Assembly (NCBI GenBank): GCA_026413225.1
Contig: CM048556.1
Location: 21,243,115 to 21,307,114 of the forward strand
DNA: 64,000 nucleotides
Source: Otis tarda
Taxonomy: Eukaryota > Chordata > Aves > Otidiformes > Otididae
Direction: 5' to 3'
The translations under genes were made by a program, and so were the position numbers. Numbering within the stretch: position 1 is the stretch's first letter; the number at the start of each line of letters is the position of its first letter. The notes beneath the pieces were generated by a model that did no database searches, had not been told where the DNA came from, and saw only the letters and a list, made by a program, of their open reading frames with translations. Positions 1 through 10,715 of this stretch are shown here, piece by piece.

Positions 1-3000
1 CGATTTCTGCCACGGGGTCGGGGCCGAGTAGATACCTCGTGTGACTGCTCAGGACAATTTTCTGCTTGTTCCTGCTGCTGTAAATCCAGACCAGCTCCTG
101 CAGGGTCCAGAAGTGACGTGAGTTTAAAGGGGGCCAGGCTCTGCACCCTTCATCTTTTAGCAAAAGCTGTTTACACAGCTCAGTTTTTGAAGGTACAATG
201 GCAAGATCTGGGCCGTTCCCCAGGGTGAGGACACGGCGGTCTTCCCAACTAGACGCCAACCAGCCCTCCCCAAGCAGGTCCGGTTTCCAGCTGGAGCGGC
301 CACAGAGGCTCCGTGGAAATTGAAAGACACCTGCAAATTTCCACCAGCTAAAGACCTTGTGCTTCACAGAAGTCCCGCTATCCCCTCGTATCTCATCTGA
401 GACGCACGATAATTAAATCAACGGCTTTTATGGACCTCAGCTTTTCTAATGACTTGTGACATAGGAACCAATACATTCAATATCAGAAAATGGAGAGCGA
501 CGGGCCGTACCCTGCTTGCTCTGTGTCCTCATGATGCCCAGGAGCCAGTCAGGGGCTGCTTGGCTCTTTTCACCACATTCCCAGATGTTTCAGACACACA
601 GAGGATTCACTGTGCTGGAAAACCCTTTCCATTTTCCTGTGCTCCTCTTACCCTTGGTGCCCCATCCAGATGTGACACCGTTACATCCATGGGAGCTGCT
701 CCTTGTTCTTCAGAGCAGATTTCTCGAGACATTTCCTGAAGCCTACCAAGTGTTTTTAACAACTTCCACGGCTGCCTTTAACGGCCTCCGAGAGAGAGGT
801 CCTGGACCATCACTTCGAAAAATATCAGCATCTTGTACTAAACGTGAGACCGGAGCTCAGGCGGCAGAGTTTGCCTTCCACAAAGCTGCTGTGAATGTTT
901 TTGGGGCAAGAACCAAGCATTTCAGTGAGGGCACCTTCACCTCCCCTCTGACCCAGCTGGCTGGTAGGGACTCAGCTTTAGCTCCTCGCATCCCAAACCT
1001 ACTGCTGCGAAGGGCCACGGGGGAAAATGATTTTCCGTTGACCCATGCACGCCTTTGTCAAAGCTGATCAACGGATCCCTCGGCTGAGACACGTTTGAGG
1101 TGTACAATTGAACCCTAAAAAGAACACGGTTAAAAACTTCATCAGTTGACCGACAAGCCAAGAAAAGGCAACTTTTTCCACGTCGAAGTTTCTCTAGAGC
1201 TGGTTAGGTGCTACTACATTTCATGTAAAGTTACAAAATGAGCTGCCCAGAGGAACAAACACTCTCTTCTAGATACGGCCGGAGAAAAACGGTTCAAAAT
1301 CCTCACGACGTTTCGAAAACGGGTTAAACTAACTCTGCCGTGAGTATTTGCAACAAGGAGCTGCAGGGACCTGGCTGTGCTTACAGAAACCAGAAGAAAT
1401 AAAACGAGCAAAGTGTTTCTATGCATATAAGACTCTTTCTTTTAGAGAGAGAGATTTACTTTTAAATGTATGCTGATTCAGCATTATGCCTACTGCCCAT
1501 TGCCCAAGGTATTCAAAGGAACAGAAATTTAAAAAAAATAGAGACTGGCCACCTGTCAGAGGCAGACACCAAGCCCAAGCCCCGGGCACACTTTGGAGGT
1601 TCATCGCTTTCTCGTGTGCTCTCAGCTCGGAGAATTCATTGTGCAGCTCCGGAGAGAGAACATCCTTGTGCCTTTATCCACACAAAGTGGCTTCCTACCC
1701 GCTACGGCCTCACGAAGCAAGAAAATTTCCGTTTTCCACCCAACCGCGGCGTACGCACCTGCCGAAGCAGGGCATTTTGGATGCTGGAGATCATGGCACC
1801 TTTCTCTAAAAGAGGTCAACGTCTTTGGGACACCAGGCTCAGCTGGCGGGAATTCCCGTGCCGGTAATTCCTGCACCCACCACCTCTCCCCCGAGCCGCC
1901 CTGGGTGTTTTCCCCCAAGCCCTGCCATCTCTCTGAAGGATGCTCAGGTTTCTTGCTTGTTTTTTTTTTTCAAGCAAACGCGCTATTCTACTTCTCGGCC
2001 AAAAAAAAAAAAAGCACGAGGTCAAGGACACTTCACCACGGTCTCACTAACGCCACGCAGCACGCGCCACAGGAGAGGGACGTGAGGGCACCGTAGCTTC
2101 GCTAACGAAGCAAATTAAACCGGTAGCATCCGGAATAACGCGTGTGACTACACAGGGGACCCCCCCGCAAGCCTGGACCTGTCTTTGGATGAACCCCCCC
2201 ACCCCAGGCCATGTGAAAGCTCGGTGTGGAAGGGAGCGCAGCCAGGGGAGCGCGACACCCCAAACCGGGCAGGAGAGCCCTTCCTCGGCCTCCCGGAGCC
2301 CCCGCCGCCCTCGCTACCTCCACACCACCAGCCCCCACCCTGCCCACTGCTGCCTGTTTTTTGGAGGGGGTGAATGGATTCCCCAGGTACCCCCATCCCC
2401 GCGACAGCCCGAAATGACACCCATACCCTAAAGTGCCTTTTGCCCCCTCAGGTTCTCAAACGCCATAGAAACAGAGGCATCGTGTCCCATTCCCCCTCAG
2501 GTCCCCTCCATCCCTGTTACCCGCCCCCCAGCTCCCTGTGCTCCCCCCCACCCCATTATTGCATAGCATTGCAAGACCTGATTTTTGGGGAGGGGGGCAG
2601 GTTACCCACCCCACACAACCGCCCCACGCGTGGGGACCAGCCCCGCCGTGTGGGGACCCGACACCTCCCCCCGCCCCCCGTGGCCTTCCCGGTGGCTGCC
2701 ACTTGTGGGATGTGGCCCCCGGGGGGGTGCAAGCCACCCGGCCAGGGCGGGCAAGCCCGCTGCTCCCCTGGCTCCTTACCCCGAGAGGAGACAAACGCCG
2801 TCGTACGGAGAGCCTTTTTTTTTTTTCCTTTTCTTGTCTTTTCTTTTTTTTTTTTTGGTGTTTTGTGTTTTTAAATAAAAAATAAAATGTGTAAGAAAAT
2901 AACATTTCTAAAGGAAACCATTATCATTCTTCTCTCTCTCTTTCTTTCCCCCTTCTTTTTCCCTTTTTTTTTTTTTTTCTCTTTTTTTGGCCATCTTTTC

Positions 3001-3116
3001 ATGGAACAAGATGTGCTGGCCGGAGGGGGTTTCCTCCCAGTGGGAAACAATAACGGCGGAGGGGAAAAGGAGGAGGAGGAGAGCAAGGGGAGCGCGTCTC
3101 GCTCCGCGCTCAGTCC
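1..3116. other. GC-rich flank without a recognisable gene
   Basis: No reading frame here resembles a known protein. Open frames are short, overlap on both strands, and reflect C/G-rich composition. From about 2100 to 2800 the plus strand is strongly C-rich. From about 2813 to 3000 it is a long polypyrimidine stretch with T and TC/CT runs and a short A/T-rich spacer near 2870-2890. The last few hundred bases are probably 3' UTR and downstream sequence of the minus-strand GPCR gene. I found no convincing minus-strand AATAAA close to its stop codon. Confidence 0.5.
2813..2997. repeat. Polypyrimidine/polypurine low-complexity tract
   Basis: The plus strand is almost uninterrupted T and C: T-runs at about 2816-2826 and 2843-2857, then TC repeats and T-runs from about 2931 to 2988. 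It lies just downstream of the GPCR stop codon, so a transcript of that gene reading through it would carry an A/G-rich 3' UTR. No coding potential. Confidence 0.8.
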
Positions 3117-4142
3117 TCACACGTCGCTGGATGTCCTTGGTCTGGAGGAGAAGGTGGAAGGGACGCATCCGCAGCAGGCCAGCCAGAGGGATTTCTGGAT
3201 GTCCGGGTTCCGGAAGGCGTAGATGATGGGGTTGATGAGGGAGTTGCAGGTGGCGGGCAGCGCCAGCGAGTAGGTGTAGACGGCGGGGTAGCTGGAATCG
3301 GCCACCAAGGAGTAGATGGCGAAGGGGATCCAGCACAGGGCGAAGGTGCCGAGGATGAGGGACAGGGTGGAGAGGCCTTTGCGGGTGGAGGTGGCCTGGG
3401 CCGTGGCGATGAACTGATGCTGCACGGCGATCTGCTGGGCGTGCCGGAAGGCGATCTTACAGATCTGCAGGTAGAGCTGCATCATGAGGGCGAAGAGGAG
3501 GAGGAAGGTGACGGCCAGCACGGCCGCGTTGTCCTTGGTGACGGGCCGCAGGACGCTGCAGGCGCTCTGGTCCCGCAGGCAGTTCCACCCCAGGAGGGGC
3601 AGCAGCCCCACGCCCAGGCACAGCGCCCACATCAGCAGCACCATGGCGCAGGTGAAGCCCAGCGTGCGCTCGCTGTGGTAGGTGAGCGCGTTGTAGAGCG
3701 ACAGGTAGCGGTCCACCGTGATGGCCAAGAGGCTGCAGACGGAGGCCGAGAAGGCGGCCACCAGCAACCCCGCCGCCCCCAGCTCCGCCGCCTCGCTGGG
3801 AGGCCGCAGCAGGTACCGCACGCCGAAATTGGCCACCAGCCCCAAACCGGCCAGCAGGTCGGCCAGGGCCAGGCTACCGATCAGCAGGAACATGGGAGCC
3901 CGCAGGCTGGGGGTGTAGAAGAGCACGGCCAGCACCAGCGCGTTCTCCCCGGCCACCGCCGTCCCGGTGGCGCAGAGGGCGATGTCCCAGGGGCTCACGG
4001 CCCCCCCGGCCCCCCCGGCCCCGCCGCCGCCCTCCGGGGGCCAAGCGCTGGGCTCCGAGGCGTTGCCGAGCGCCGGGAGCCGCTGCTGCTGCTGCTGCTG
4101 CTGCTGGGGATGCGGCTGAGGCGGCTGCCACGGCTCCCCCAT
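3117..4142 (-). CDS. GPR12: GPR12-like orphan G-protein-coupled receptor, single coding exon
   Basis: Class A GPCR of the GPR3/GPR6/GPR12 group, plasma-membrane receptors known for constitutive Gs coupling that raises cAMP. The 341-aa frame has an N-glycosylation site at N27, a CAG-encoded Q8 run at residues 13-20, a Gly/Ala-rich linker and seven hydrophobic segments. DRY is at 144-146, CWIP at 270-273, NPIIY at 304-308, a CCGC palmitoylation-type cluster at 323-326 and a C-terminal SSDV PDZ-type ligand. As usual in this group, no cysteine lies at the start of TM3, and two cysteines sit in ECL2 (188, 195). The TM2 stretch SLRAPMFLLIGSLALADLLA and YHSERT after TM3 are GPR12-type rather than GPR3/6. 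I chose the ATG at 4142 for its GCCGCCATGG context; an in-frame ATG at 4163 would give 348 aa. A CAG acceptor ends at 4166, so the longer frame to 4235 is excluded. It may be a GPR12 paralogue rather than the orthologue. Confidence 0.88.
   Translation of the reverse strand: MGEPWQPPQPHPQQQQQQQQRLPALGNASEPSAWPPEGGGGAGGAGGAVSPWDIALCATGTAVAGENALVLAVLFYTPSLRAPMFLLIGSLALADLLAGLGLVANFGVRYLLRPPSEAAELGAAGLLVAAFSASVCSLLAITVDRYLSLYNALTYHSERTLGFTCAMVLLMWALCLGVGLLPLLGWNCLRDQSACSVLRPVTKDNAAVLAVTFLLLFALMMQLYLQICKIAFRHAQQIAVQHQFIATAQATSTRKGLSTLSLILGTFALCWIPFAIYSLVADSSYPAVYTYSLALPATCNSLINPIIYAFRNPDIQKSLWLACCGCVPSTFSSRPRTSSDV
4083..4106 (-). repeat. CAG/CTG trinucleotide repeat coding for polyglutamine
   Basis: Eight perfect CTG units on the plus strand read as CAG on the coding strand and give eight glutamines (residues 13-20) in the extracellular N-terminus of the GPCR. 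Mammalian GPR3, GPR6 and GPR12 have no such tract as far as I recall. The repeat is pure, so its length may vary between individuals. Confidence 0.9.
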
Positions 4143-4164
4143 GGCGGCGGGGCCCTGCAGCATC

Positions 4165-4200
4165 GCTGGGGAGAGAGAGGGAGAGGGAGGGGGTGAGGGG
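4165..4200 (-). promoter_or_regulatory. Splice acceptor and polypyrimidine tract before the GPCR coding exon
   Basis: On the minus strand a long CT-rich tract (plus-strand GA/GGG repeats about 4167-4200) runs into CAG ending at 4166. The exon begins at 4165, two bases before the upstream in-frame ATG. This fits the known arrangement of GPR12-type genes, a non-coding first exon followed by one exon holding the whole coding region. It rules out translation from codons further upstream. Confidence 0.6.
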
Positions 4201-4235
4201 GGGCAGCGGGCTGCCGCCAGCCCCCCGCCCAGCAC

Positions 4236-4940
4236 GGCACCGAGCCCCGCACCGAGCCCCGCACCGAGCCCGAGGACCCCCGCATCAAGCCGAGGACCCC
4301 CGCATCAAGCCCAGGGACCCCCGCACCGAGCGCAGGGAGCCCCGCATCGAGCACAGAGACCCTGCACCGAGCCCCGCACCGAGCCCGAGGACCCCCGCAT
4401 CGAGCACAGAAACCCCTCACCGAGCCCCGCGTCGAGCCTAGGGACCCCGCACCCAGCCCCGCATCGAGCCCGCGGACCCTGCACCCAGCCCCGCATCGAG
4501 CCCGGTGAGCCCCCCGACCGAGCACACGGACCCTGCACCGAGCCCCGCATCGAGCCCGGGGTCTCCGCACCGAGCCCCGCATCGAGCCCGTGGAGCCCTG
4601 CACCGAGCACAGGGACCCCGCACCAAGCTCCGCATCGAGCCCGGGGACCCCGAACCGAACCCCCCACCGGGCCCCGCATCGGGTTCCGGGGACACTCGCC
4701 CCACCTCGAACCCCAGGATACCCAGCGCCGAGCCCCGCATCCATCCCGGAGAGCCGAGCGCCGCACCGAGCCCGGGGACCCCCGCATGGGGCACAAGGAC
4801 CCTGCGTCCAGCCCCGCATCGAGCCCGGTGAGCCCCCCGTGGAGCATAGCGACCCCGCACCGAGCCCCGCACCGGGTTCCGGGGACCCCCGCCCCGCCCC
4901 AAGCCCCAGGATACCCCGCACCGAGCCCCCTCCCGCCCAC
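4236..4940. repeat. GC-rich minisatellite in the predicted 5' intron of the GPCR gene
   Basis: About 700 bases of imperfect tandem repeat. The basic motif on the plus strand is about 12-14 bases (GCACCGAGCCCC / GCATCGAGCCCGGG), and units combine into higher-order blocks of roughly 40 bases beginning GACCC or GAGCCC. Copies differ by scattered substitutions, so the array is not freshly expanded. The lack of TAA/TAG leaves several frames open on both strands, giving long Pro/Arg/Ser or Gly/Ala/Arg-rich open frames that are compositional artefacts. The array lies between a plausible donor at 5029 and the acceptor at 4166, so it would be intronic. Confidence 0.85.
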
Positions 4941-5029
4941 CGCATCCCCCTCTGCCTCCCCCCATCCCGACTGCAGCTTCCCCGGGAACTGACACCCCCT
5001 CCCGCCCCCGGTGCGGGGTGTGCCGTTAC

Positions 5030-5190
5030 CCCCCGCTTTGCCCCCCACGCACCCCTGGCCGCTAGCTCCTGCTCCTCCCGGCGGGCTGAGGCCGGACACA
5101 ACTCAGCTCCCCGATGCTGCCACCGGCCTCCATGCCCCGCACACCCGGCTGCCGGTGAAAGCAGGGTGCCAGCCGCCCCATTCCCCCTTC
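5030..5190 (-). other. Predicted non-coding first exon of the GPCR gene
   Basis: Between the minus-strand TATA box at 5217-5226 and a GT donor (GGGGG|GTAACG, exon end 5030) lies about 160 bases of GC-rich sequence suitable as a 5' UTR exon. The start near 5190 is inferred from TATA spacing only. Transcript evidence would be needed to fix either end. Confidence 0.3.
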
Positions 5191-5216
5191 CCAGGGGCGC
5201 CGCTACCTTTCGGTGC

Positions 5217-5226
5217 CTATTTATAG
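5217..5226 (-). promoter_or_regulatory. TATA box upstream of the GPCR gene
   Basis: The minus strand reads CTATAAATAG, a near-perfect TATA consensus, in otherwise GC-rich DNA about 1.1 kb upstream of the coding exon and in the right orientation. Transcription would start about 25-30 bases downstream, near 5190. Confidence 0.5.
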
Positions 5227-5739
5227 CCCAAAGCCCCCCCGCCCCCCCGCTCCCTGCAGCCCTTTTCTTTTTTTTGCGTGCGGCGAGTAAAAATAAATAC
5301 TATTAATAGGCCAGCCCTCGCCTCTATGCGGAGCTGCTGATGAAAGGAGACGGCAGCGGCAAGGGAGAGCTTGCGTTAACTTTCTCCTTTCTCCATCCCT
5401 TCCCTTCCTTTGGGAAAAAACAACCAAAAAAAAAAAAAAACCCAAACCCCAAAACTGCTGCAAGATGCTCGCAGCCAGCTGCAAACAACTGCAAGATGCT
5501 GCCCCGCTCGGCGCGGTTCCTCTCGCTGGGTGAATCCTTCCCCCTCCCCATCCCGAGGTGTGAAGGTCAGGGGGGCTCTGCCCGCACCCCGCACCCCGGA
5601 CCCCGCCGCCGCCCCTTCCCGCGTGCAGCCGCCACCGCCCAGGGTCGTCATTTTACCTGGCTTTAACGCTCTGAGATCAGCTCGCTTCTCTCCTTTTTTT
5701 TTTTTTTTTCTTTTATTATTTTTTATCTTTTTTCCCTTC

Positions 5740-5945
5740 CCAGTCCTCCCAGTCCTTGGTGTTACGCCTCATTCCTCGGCGCGCGTCGCTAATAGCGTTG
5801 GCAGAAAGCTGGCATCCACTCGCGCTTAATATTCCTGCCCCATTGGATCTGCTGATAAATCTCAACTCTGACGTCAAAGTCTTCGCCGAGATTCATGATC
5901 CAAGTCTGTGAATCAGAGCCGCCGTGATCAGAATAACAAGGAGGC
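5740..5945. promoter_or_regulatory. Candidate upstream regulatory element with CRE and inverted CCAAT
   Basis: A 200-base block of balanced composition interrupts the GC-rich surroundings. It holds a perfect palindromic CRE (TGACGTCA, 5869-5876), an ATTGG (inverted CCAAT) at 5842-5846, and short AT-rich words such as GCTAATAGCG and GCTGATAAAT. The position is about 650 bases upstream of the TATA box of the GPCR. Regulatory function is inferred from these motifs and composition only; conservation was not tested. Confidence 0.4.
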
Positions 5946-8900
5946 TGACTCCCCGCGCCGCCGCCGCGTCCGCGCCCGCCGGCCCCCCACGCGCGCACCC
6001 CTGCGCCCAGCCCCGCCGTTCGTTCGGCCGCTCGCCCGCCCGCCCGTCGGGGATGCTGAGCCAGTGTGGCCCAAGGACATCGATCGCCCCGCACGTGGCG
6101 GCCGGGGGGTTCTTTTGGGGGGGGCTGATGGAGCCCGCTCCACGGGAGACACCGCACCCCACGGATTTCCCCCCACGCGGGTGGAAAAGCTGGGATGAGG
6201 AGGATCAACGTCTGGGAGCGTGGCGTGGGCACCCACCCTCCCGCGTGGGGGGACCCTCCGGCCCCCTCCCGGCACCGCGGCACCCACCCACCCCGAAGGC
6301 TTCCTTCCCGACTCTTTGGGAAAAGACGGAGCAAATCCCAAGGGCAGGATGATTTTTCCAGCCGCGAACGGCTCCGTGATTCAAGGAGGGAGCAGGATCT
6401 TCACAGCGGGGATGCTCAGCTCCCGTGTCGGCGTTTTTTTCGGCTGCGCCCTCTCCCCCATTTCCTACTGGTTTCATAACATTCCAGCTTCACTCCTTCA
6501 TCCCCCCGCTCTCCTCCACCGGCACGCAGCGCAGCGAGCTCGGCGCCGGGAGAAGGATTTCCAGCTCCCGAACGCGCCAAGATATTTCGGTGACAATAAA
6601 CCGGTGGCTTTGGCTGAACCCAGTCGCCCCCAGTTGGGAGCAATCTGGGTTCTGAATCAGGCCAAGCCCCGTCCCGGGGGGGGGACACGACGATGTGAAT
6701 CGTCATCTACCTGGGGCCGCGTGACCGCGCGCCGCTGTGCGCGCCGAGTGACACGAGCGGGATGAAAAAAGGGGGCGGAGGAAATGGGAGCGAAATGCTG
6801 AATGAATTTTCTCCCCCGGTAATTACGCAGCGCCTGGGAAAGGGGAGGCGAGCGAGGAGCTGTGATTGACTTCCCCTGCAGAAGAGGGGCCGGACCGAGC
6901 GGTTGCGGCAGAGGGGACGCGACGGCCGCGCGAGGGGCTCCGCGGGGACGCGGCCCACCCGGGCTGCCTGGGCTGAGATGAGCGCGTGCGGCCTCAGCCC
7001 AGCCAAGCCGATGGGCCACCAGCAGCCACTGGTCTGAGCTGGGACGGCCCTGCTGTCACTGCTGGGGGCTGCGAGTCCCCTGCCCCGCAGAGGGGGGGCT
7101 GCCGCAGCTCCGAGCCCCCCAACCCAGGAGGCTGGGGCAAGGATGGGCACGCGCAGACGCACGGCGCATCCCTCCCCCTCGGACACCCCTCCGGTTGTCC
7201 CAGTCCGGCGTCGTCTTGGTGATATTTGAGCGACTGCCTTTTACAGCTGCGTGCGATGTTCTGAGCTCCCTGGGCGTCCGTGTTTTGCCGAGGCGTTAGG
7301 TGCGCTTTACCCAAATTCCAATTGCAGGCTCAAGAGCAAGGAGTTAAAAAAAAATAAATAAAATCAAAGCTAATCGAAGCCACCAGCGAAAGCCTGGCGC
7401 TGCAAGGACGCGGCGAGACGCCACCAGCCACGCCGCTTGGCAGGGTGAAGGCTTTCCCTTGTCACTTCCCATCTGCATCCCTCCTCTTCCTCCTTGGTTT
7501 CTTGGACCTTGGGAGGAAGCTCGGTGCTAAACGCTGCGCAGGGTCCTCCCCTGGCGCTGCCCATGCTGCCGACCCGCGGCAGCGCTCATCCTGACTTAGA
7601 AACAGGGTTTTTTGGTTAAAACCCAAGCGGCCGGCAGCGTGGCGGTGCGGCGGGTGGGAGATTTCGTGTTGAAGACCCAACGGGCGGTACAGAGCTCGCC
7701 CAGAGGAACAACTCCCACGCCGGTACTCTGCGAAAGCCGACGTTCAAAGGCTTCGCATCATCTTTGCGGCTGCGGGGCGGAAGCGGGATGCGAGGAAAAA
7801 TACCAGGGCAAATGGCGGTGATAATTAATAACGAACAATAACCTAATTTACCTGACGTGGCACGGGGGAAAGGGTGGGTTTTTTTGTGGAAAGGGGCAAA
7901 ATAAGAAAAATTCTTTGAAAAAAGCCACACCGGCTGCCCCGGAGCGGGATTTGAACTCCAGCTTCTGACATTTAAACAGGATCCGGTGCGGGGTCGCGGC
8001 GCCGGGGTCCCCTCCCAGCGTCTCCTGGGCACGGGCGCGTTCCGCGGAGTCGGGGCTGGGGACCGCATTGCCCATGTGAGAGCCATGGGCTGACATGTGG
8101 GGTGGGCTAGGAATTCCGCAGGAAAAGGTCACGGCTGCTTGCTGAAATAAGCGACGCGAAGCAAGGGCTCGGCTTGGAAAAAATTCGGCTGGAGTTAGGG
8201 AGAGCTCTACCCGGGTAAAGCCAAGCGCCGGGAGCCGGCGGGAGCAGCTCCCATGGGCTGGAGCGCGTTTCGGAGCCGGAGCCCTGCCCAGCCCGGCAGG
8301 ATGGGGCCCAAAAGGAGCTAAAAACGCCCACCCGCCCCTAAAATCCTCAGTAACGGAAACGACGCGGAAAAGGCGGATTCCAGCCCCCTGCATCCGACCG
8401 GCTCGGCTGCCCCCCCAGCTGAGGGCAGGGGCGTGAAGGCCTCGGCCCGGCCCTGACGCGGGTGATGCCGTTTCGGCCTGCGAGGTCACTTGGCTGGGAA
8501 GCGGCGTCCCCTCCGGAGTCCCACGGCCAAATTTCCGGTGGAAAGGCACCCGGCAGAACGCTGACAGTGGGGAGGGACCCTCCAAACACTTCGAACCTGC
8601 CAAATTTCATGGGGTTGGGGAGGTCTTGGTGGGAGTTGCTTTTACTTGCCATTTGGTGGGACGGTTGGCGAGGACGACACACAGGACGGCAGCTTCCCGT
8701 CCAGTTTTCAGCTATTTCCCTTATTTTTTAATTATTTTTTTTCATTCCTTTCTCCCGAAAGGTCAGCTCTCTTGTCAGAGCTGGAAGTCACAAGCGCCTT
8801 CCCCGATACCGGTGCGATCATCGTGTCGATGAGTCACTTGTTCAACGGGAAGAGGCTGCCGGTTGCTATAGGGACGGCAGCGGAGGGGAGGGGATCCCGT

Positions 8901-9279
8901 CCCGACCCTAAGCGCTGCCCGTGACGGAGGAAACGCCATCCCGAACAATTCCAGGCCCAACTCCCCTCCACCCTGACCTTCTGCCAGTTCCGTACGCCGG
9001 GATCGTTCCGGCTCCTGGCCACTTCTACAAGGGGACACGGGGTGGGGGGAACTCTGCCAGGTCCGTCCCCGCTGTCGGTAACCCCCCCGCCGCCCACACG
9101 ACGCTGGGCAGAGGCGCCGCTCTCCCCTGGGACACCCCCTCCTTTCCCAGCCCTTCGTTAGGGACCCGCTAATTACCACCACAGCGTCCGTCGGTGCCGT
9201 GCCGCCGCAACGCTCGTGTTTTGCGGGAACGGGCTGTACCTCGCTCCGCCGCTCCTGCTGGGGACGCAGCTCGCGTCCT

Positions 9280-9380
9280 CTGGATCGGGAGAATTCTGGA
9301 TTGGGAGAATCCTCTTTTTCCTCTGGATCGGGAGAATTCTGGATTGGGAGAATCCTCTTTTTCCTCTGGATTGGGAGAAT
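9280..9380. repeat. Short tandem array, unit about 44 bases, 2.3 copies
   Basis: The unit contains CTCTGGATCGGGAGAATTC, then TGGATTGGGAGAATCC and CTCTTTTTC. It occurs twice almost identically and is followed by a partial third copy (CTCTGGATTGGGAGAATTT). Each unit itself holds two related GGAT(C/T)GGGAGAAT halves, so it arose by nested duplication. Too few and too close copies for a CRISPR array, which in any case is not expected in a vertebrate. Confidence 0.85.
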
Positions 9381-10520
9381 TTGGCGCCCCGGTTGCGTCA
9401 GGGAAGGCCAACTCCGCTACGCCCGTGCTCTCCAAGCGAGCAACCTTGTCCCCAAGCGTTTTGGGAGTTACTCATTCCCGCAATTCCCGTGGAGGGGGAA
9501 TGAGCGGGCTGTTGTCCCCTCTGCTCCATCGGCCGCGCGGCACAACCCTCGTGGGTCCCACGGCTTTTCTCCACGCGGAAAAACTCCAACGCCCAAATCC
9601 CGTGCTGCTGCCGTGGGGGCTCGCTGGGGCCCCGCACCCTTCCCAAAGCGCGGCTGCCAGCCTCTGGGTTTGTTTGCAAACAGGCTGACGGGGCCGGCAG
9701 GACGCGCGGGGCCGCGGCGTGACTCACGCGTGGCTCGGCGGCTCGGGGACGCGGCGATGCTGCTGGCGGGATGCCAGCGCCTGAGAGCGGGGACGGGCGC
9801 TGCTCCGCATCGGCCGGAGCTCAGCGAGGCCCTGCCCGCTGCGCCGTGACCACCCAACGTGGGGGGGACATCCGTCCCACCCACAGCGAGCGACAGGGCC
9901 AAACCTGGGACACCCCCTTTGCTGGGGCGACGTCCCAGTCCTCCCACTCGTGCTGCCCCTGTCCCAGCAGAGACAGCTGGAGGGAATAAGGAGGCAGGAA
10001 GAGGCTCAGCCTGCGTGGCAGCCCAGAGCCCACGATTCATTCATTTCCAGGCACAGTCGACGCGGGTGAAAGCTGCTGCGGAGAGGAGAGAAGAGAGCAA
10101 GGGCTGGGTCGAGCTCCGGAGCCGTCGGCAGCAGCGCCGGGCACCCCATAGCACCCAGCGCCGGAGAGGTTCGTCCTCGCGAAACCCACACCGGGCGTCG
10201 CAGGGCGGCCACGGGCCGGAGCAGCTTCCTCCCGTCTCCGCTGCAGAAATCGGTGCCAAGGTCATTTTTGTGTTTTCTGTGCTATACGTGCCACACACAA
10301 CGCTCCTGCAAGGGTTTCCAGCGCCGCGGGGAGGAGGACGCGGGTGAATCCCCTTAACCCATCCCGCTGCGGTGCCGCTGCCGTGTCCGCACTCCTCCTC
10401 CGCACACCCCGCTGGCCCCCGGGCCGGGAGGGCTCCTGCGGCTGGAACAGCCCCGGAGAGCCCCAAAACTCTGTCCTCTGGGAAGGGATGGGCGATTCCC
10501 CATCCGCTTCATGGGGTGGC

Positions 10521-10715
10521 TGTCCCCAAATCTGCCTCGTTGGGTGCCTGAGTCCCCCATATCCTGCCCTGTTGGGTCCCTGCACCCCAAATCCTGCCTT
10601 GTTGAGTCTCTGCCCCCCAAACCCCACCTTGTTGAGTCCCAACCCCCCGAGATCCCACCTCAGTGAGTCCCTGACCCTCAAATTCTGTCTCGTTGGGTCC
10701 CTGCACCCCAAGTCC
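10521..10715. repeat. Minisatellite with a unit of about 30 bases, 6-7 copies
   Basis: Successive units follow the pattern TGCACCCCAAATCCTGCC followed by TTGTTGAGTCCC with 15-30 per cent substitutions between copies. At least six units can be aligned head to tail. It lies in intergenic DNA between the GPCR promoter and the 3' end of the USP12-like gene. Confidence 0.8.

Noticed and set aside
3417..4196. Plus-strand frame of 259 codons
   Set aside because: Antisense shadow of the GPCR coding exon.
4143..4235. Extended N-terminus of the GPCR from the ATG at 4235
   Set aside because: A strong polypyrimidine tract and CAG acceptor end at 4166, and the extra residues are Pro/Ser translation of that tract.
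4141..4992. Plus-strand Pro/Ser/Arg-rich open frame (283 codons)
   Set aside because: Translation of the same tandem repeat. No domain, and the array lacks TA-containing stop codons by composition.
3995..5101. Long minus-strand open frame (368 codons) upstream of and overlapping the GPCR
   Set aside because: Most of it is the GC-rich minisatellite read as Gly/Ala/Arg/Ser repeats. It is out of frame with the receptor, and other frames on both strands are equally open.
7848..8603. Minus-strand frame of 251 codons
   Set aside because: No domain or family resemblance. GC-rich DNA gives such frames by chance.
9280..10715. Regular repeats that look like a CRISPR array
   Set aside because: Units are directly adjacent without unique spacers and degenerate, and the DNA is vertebrate.
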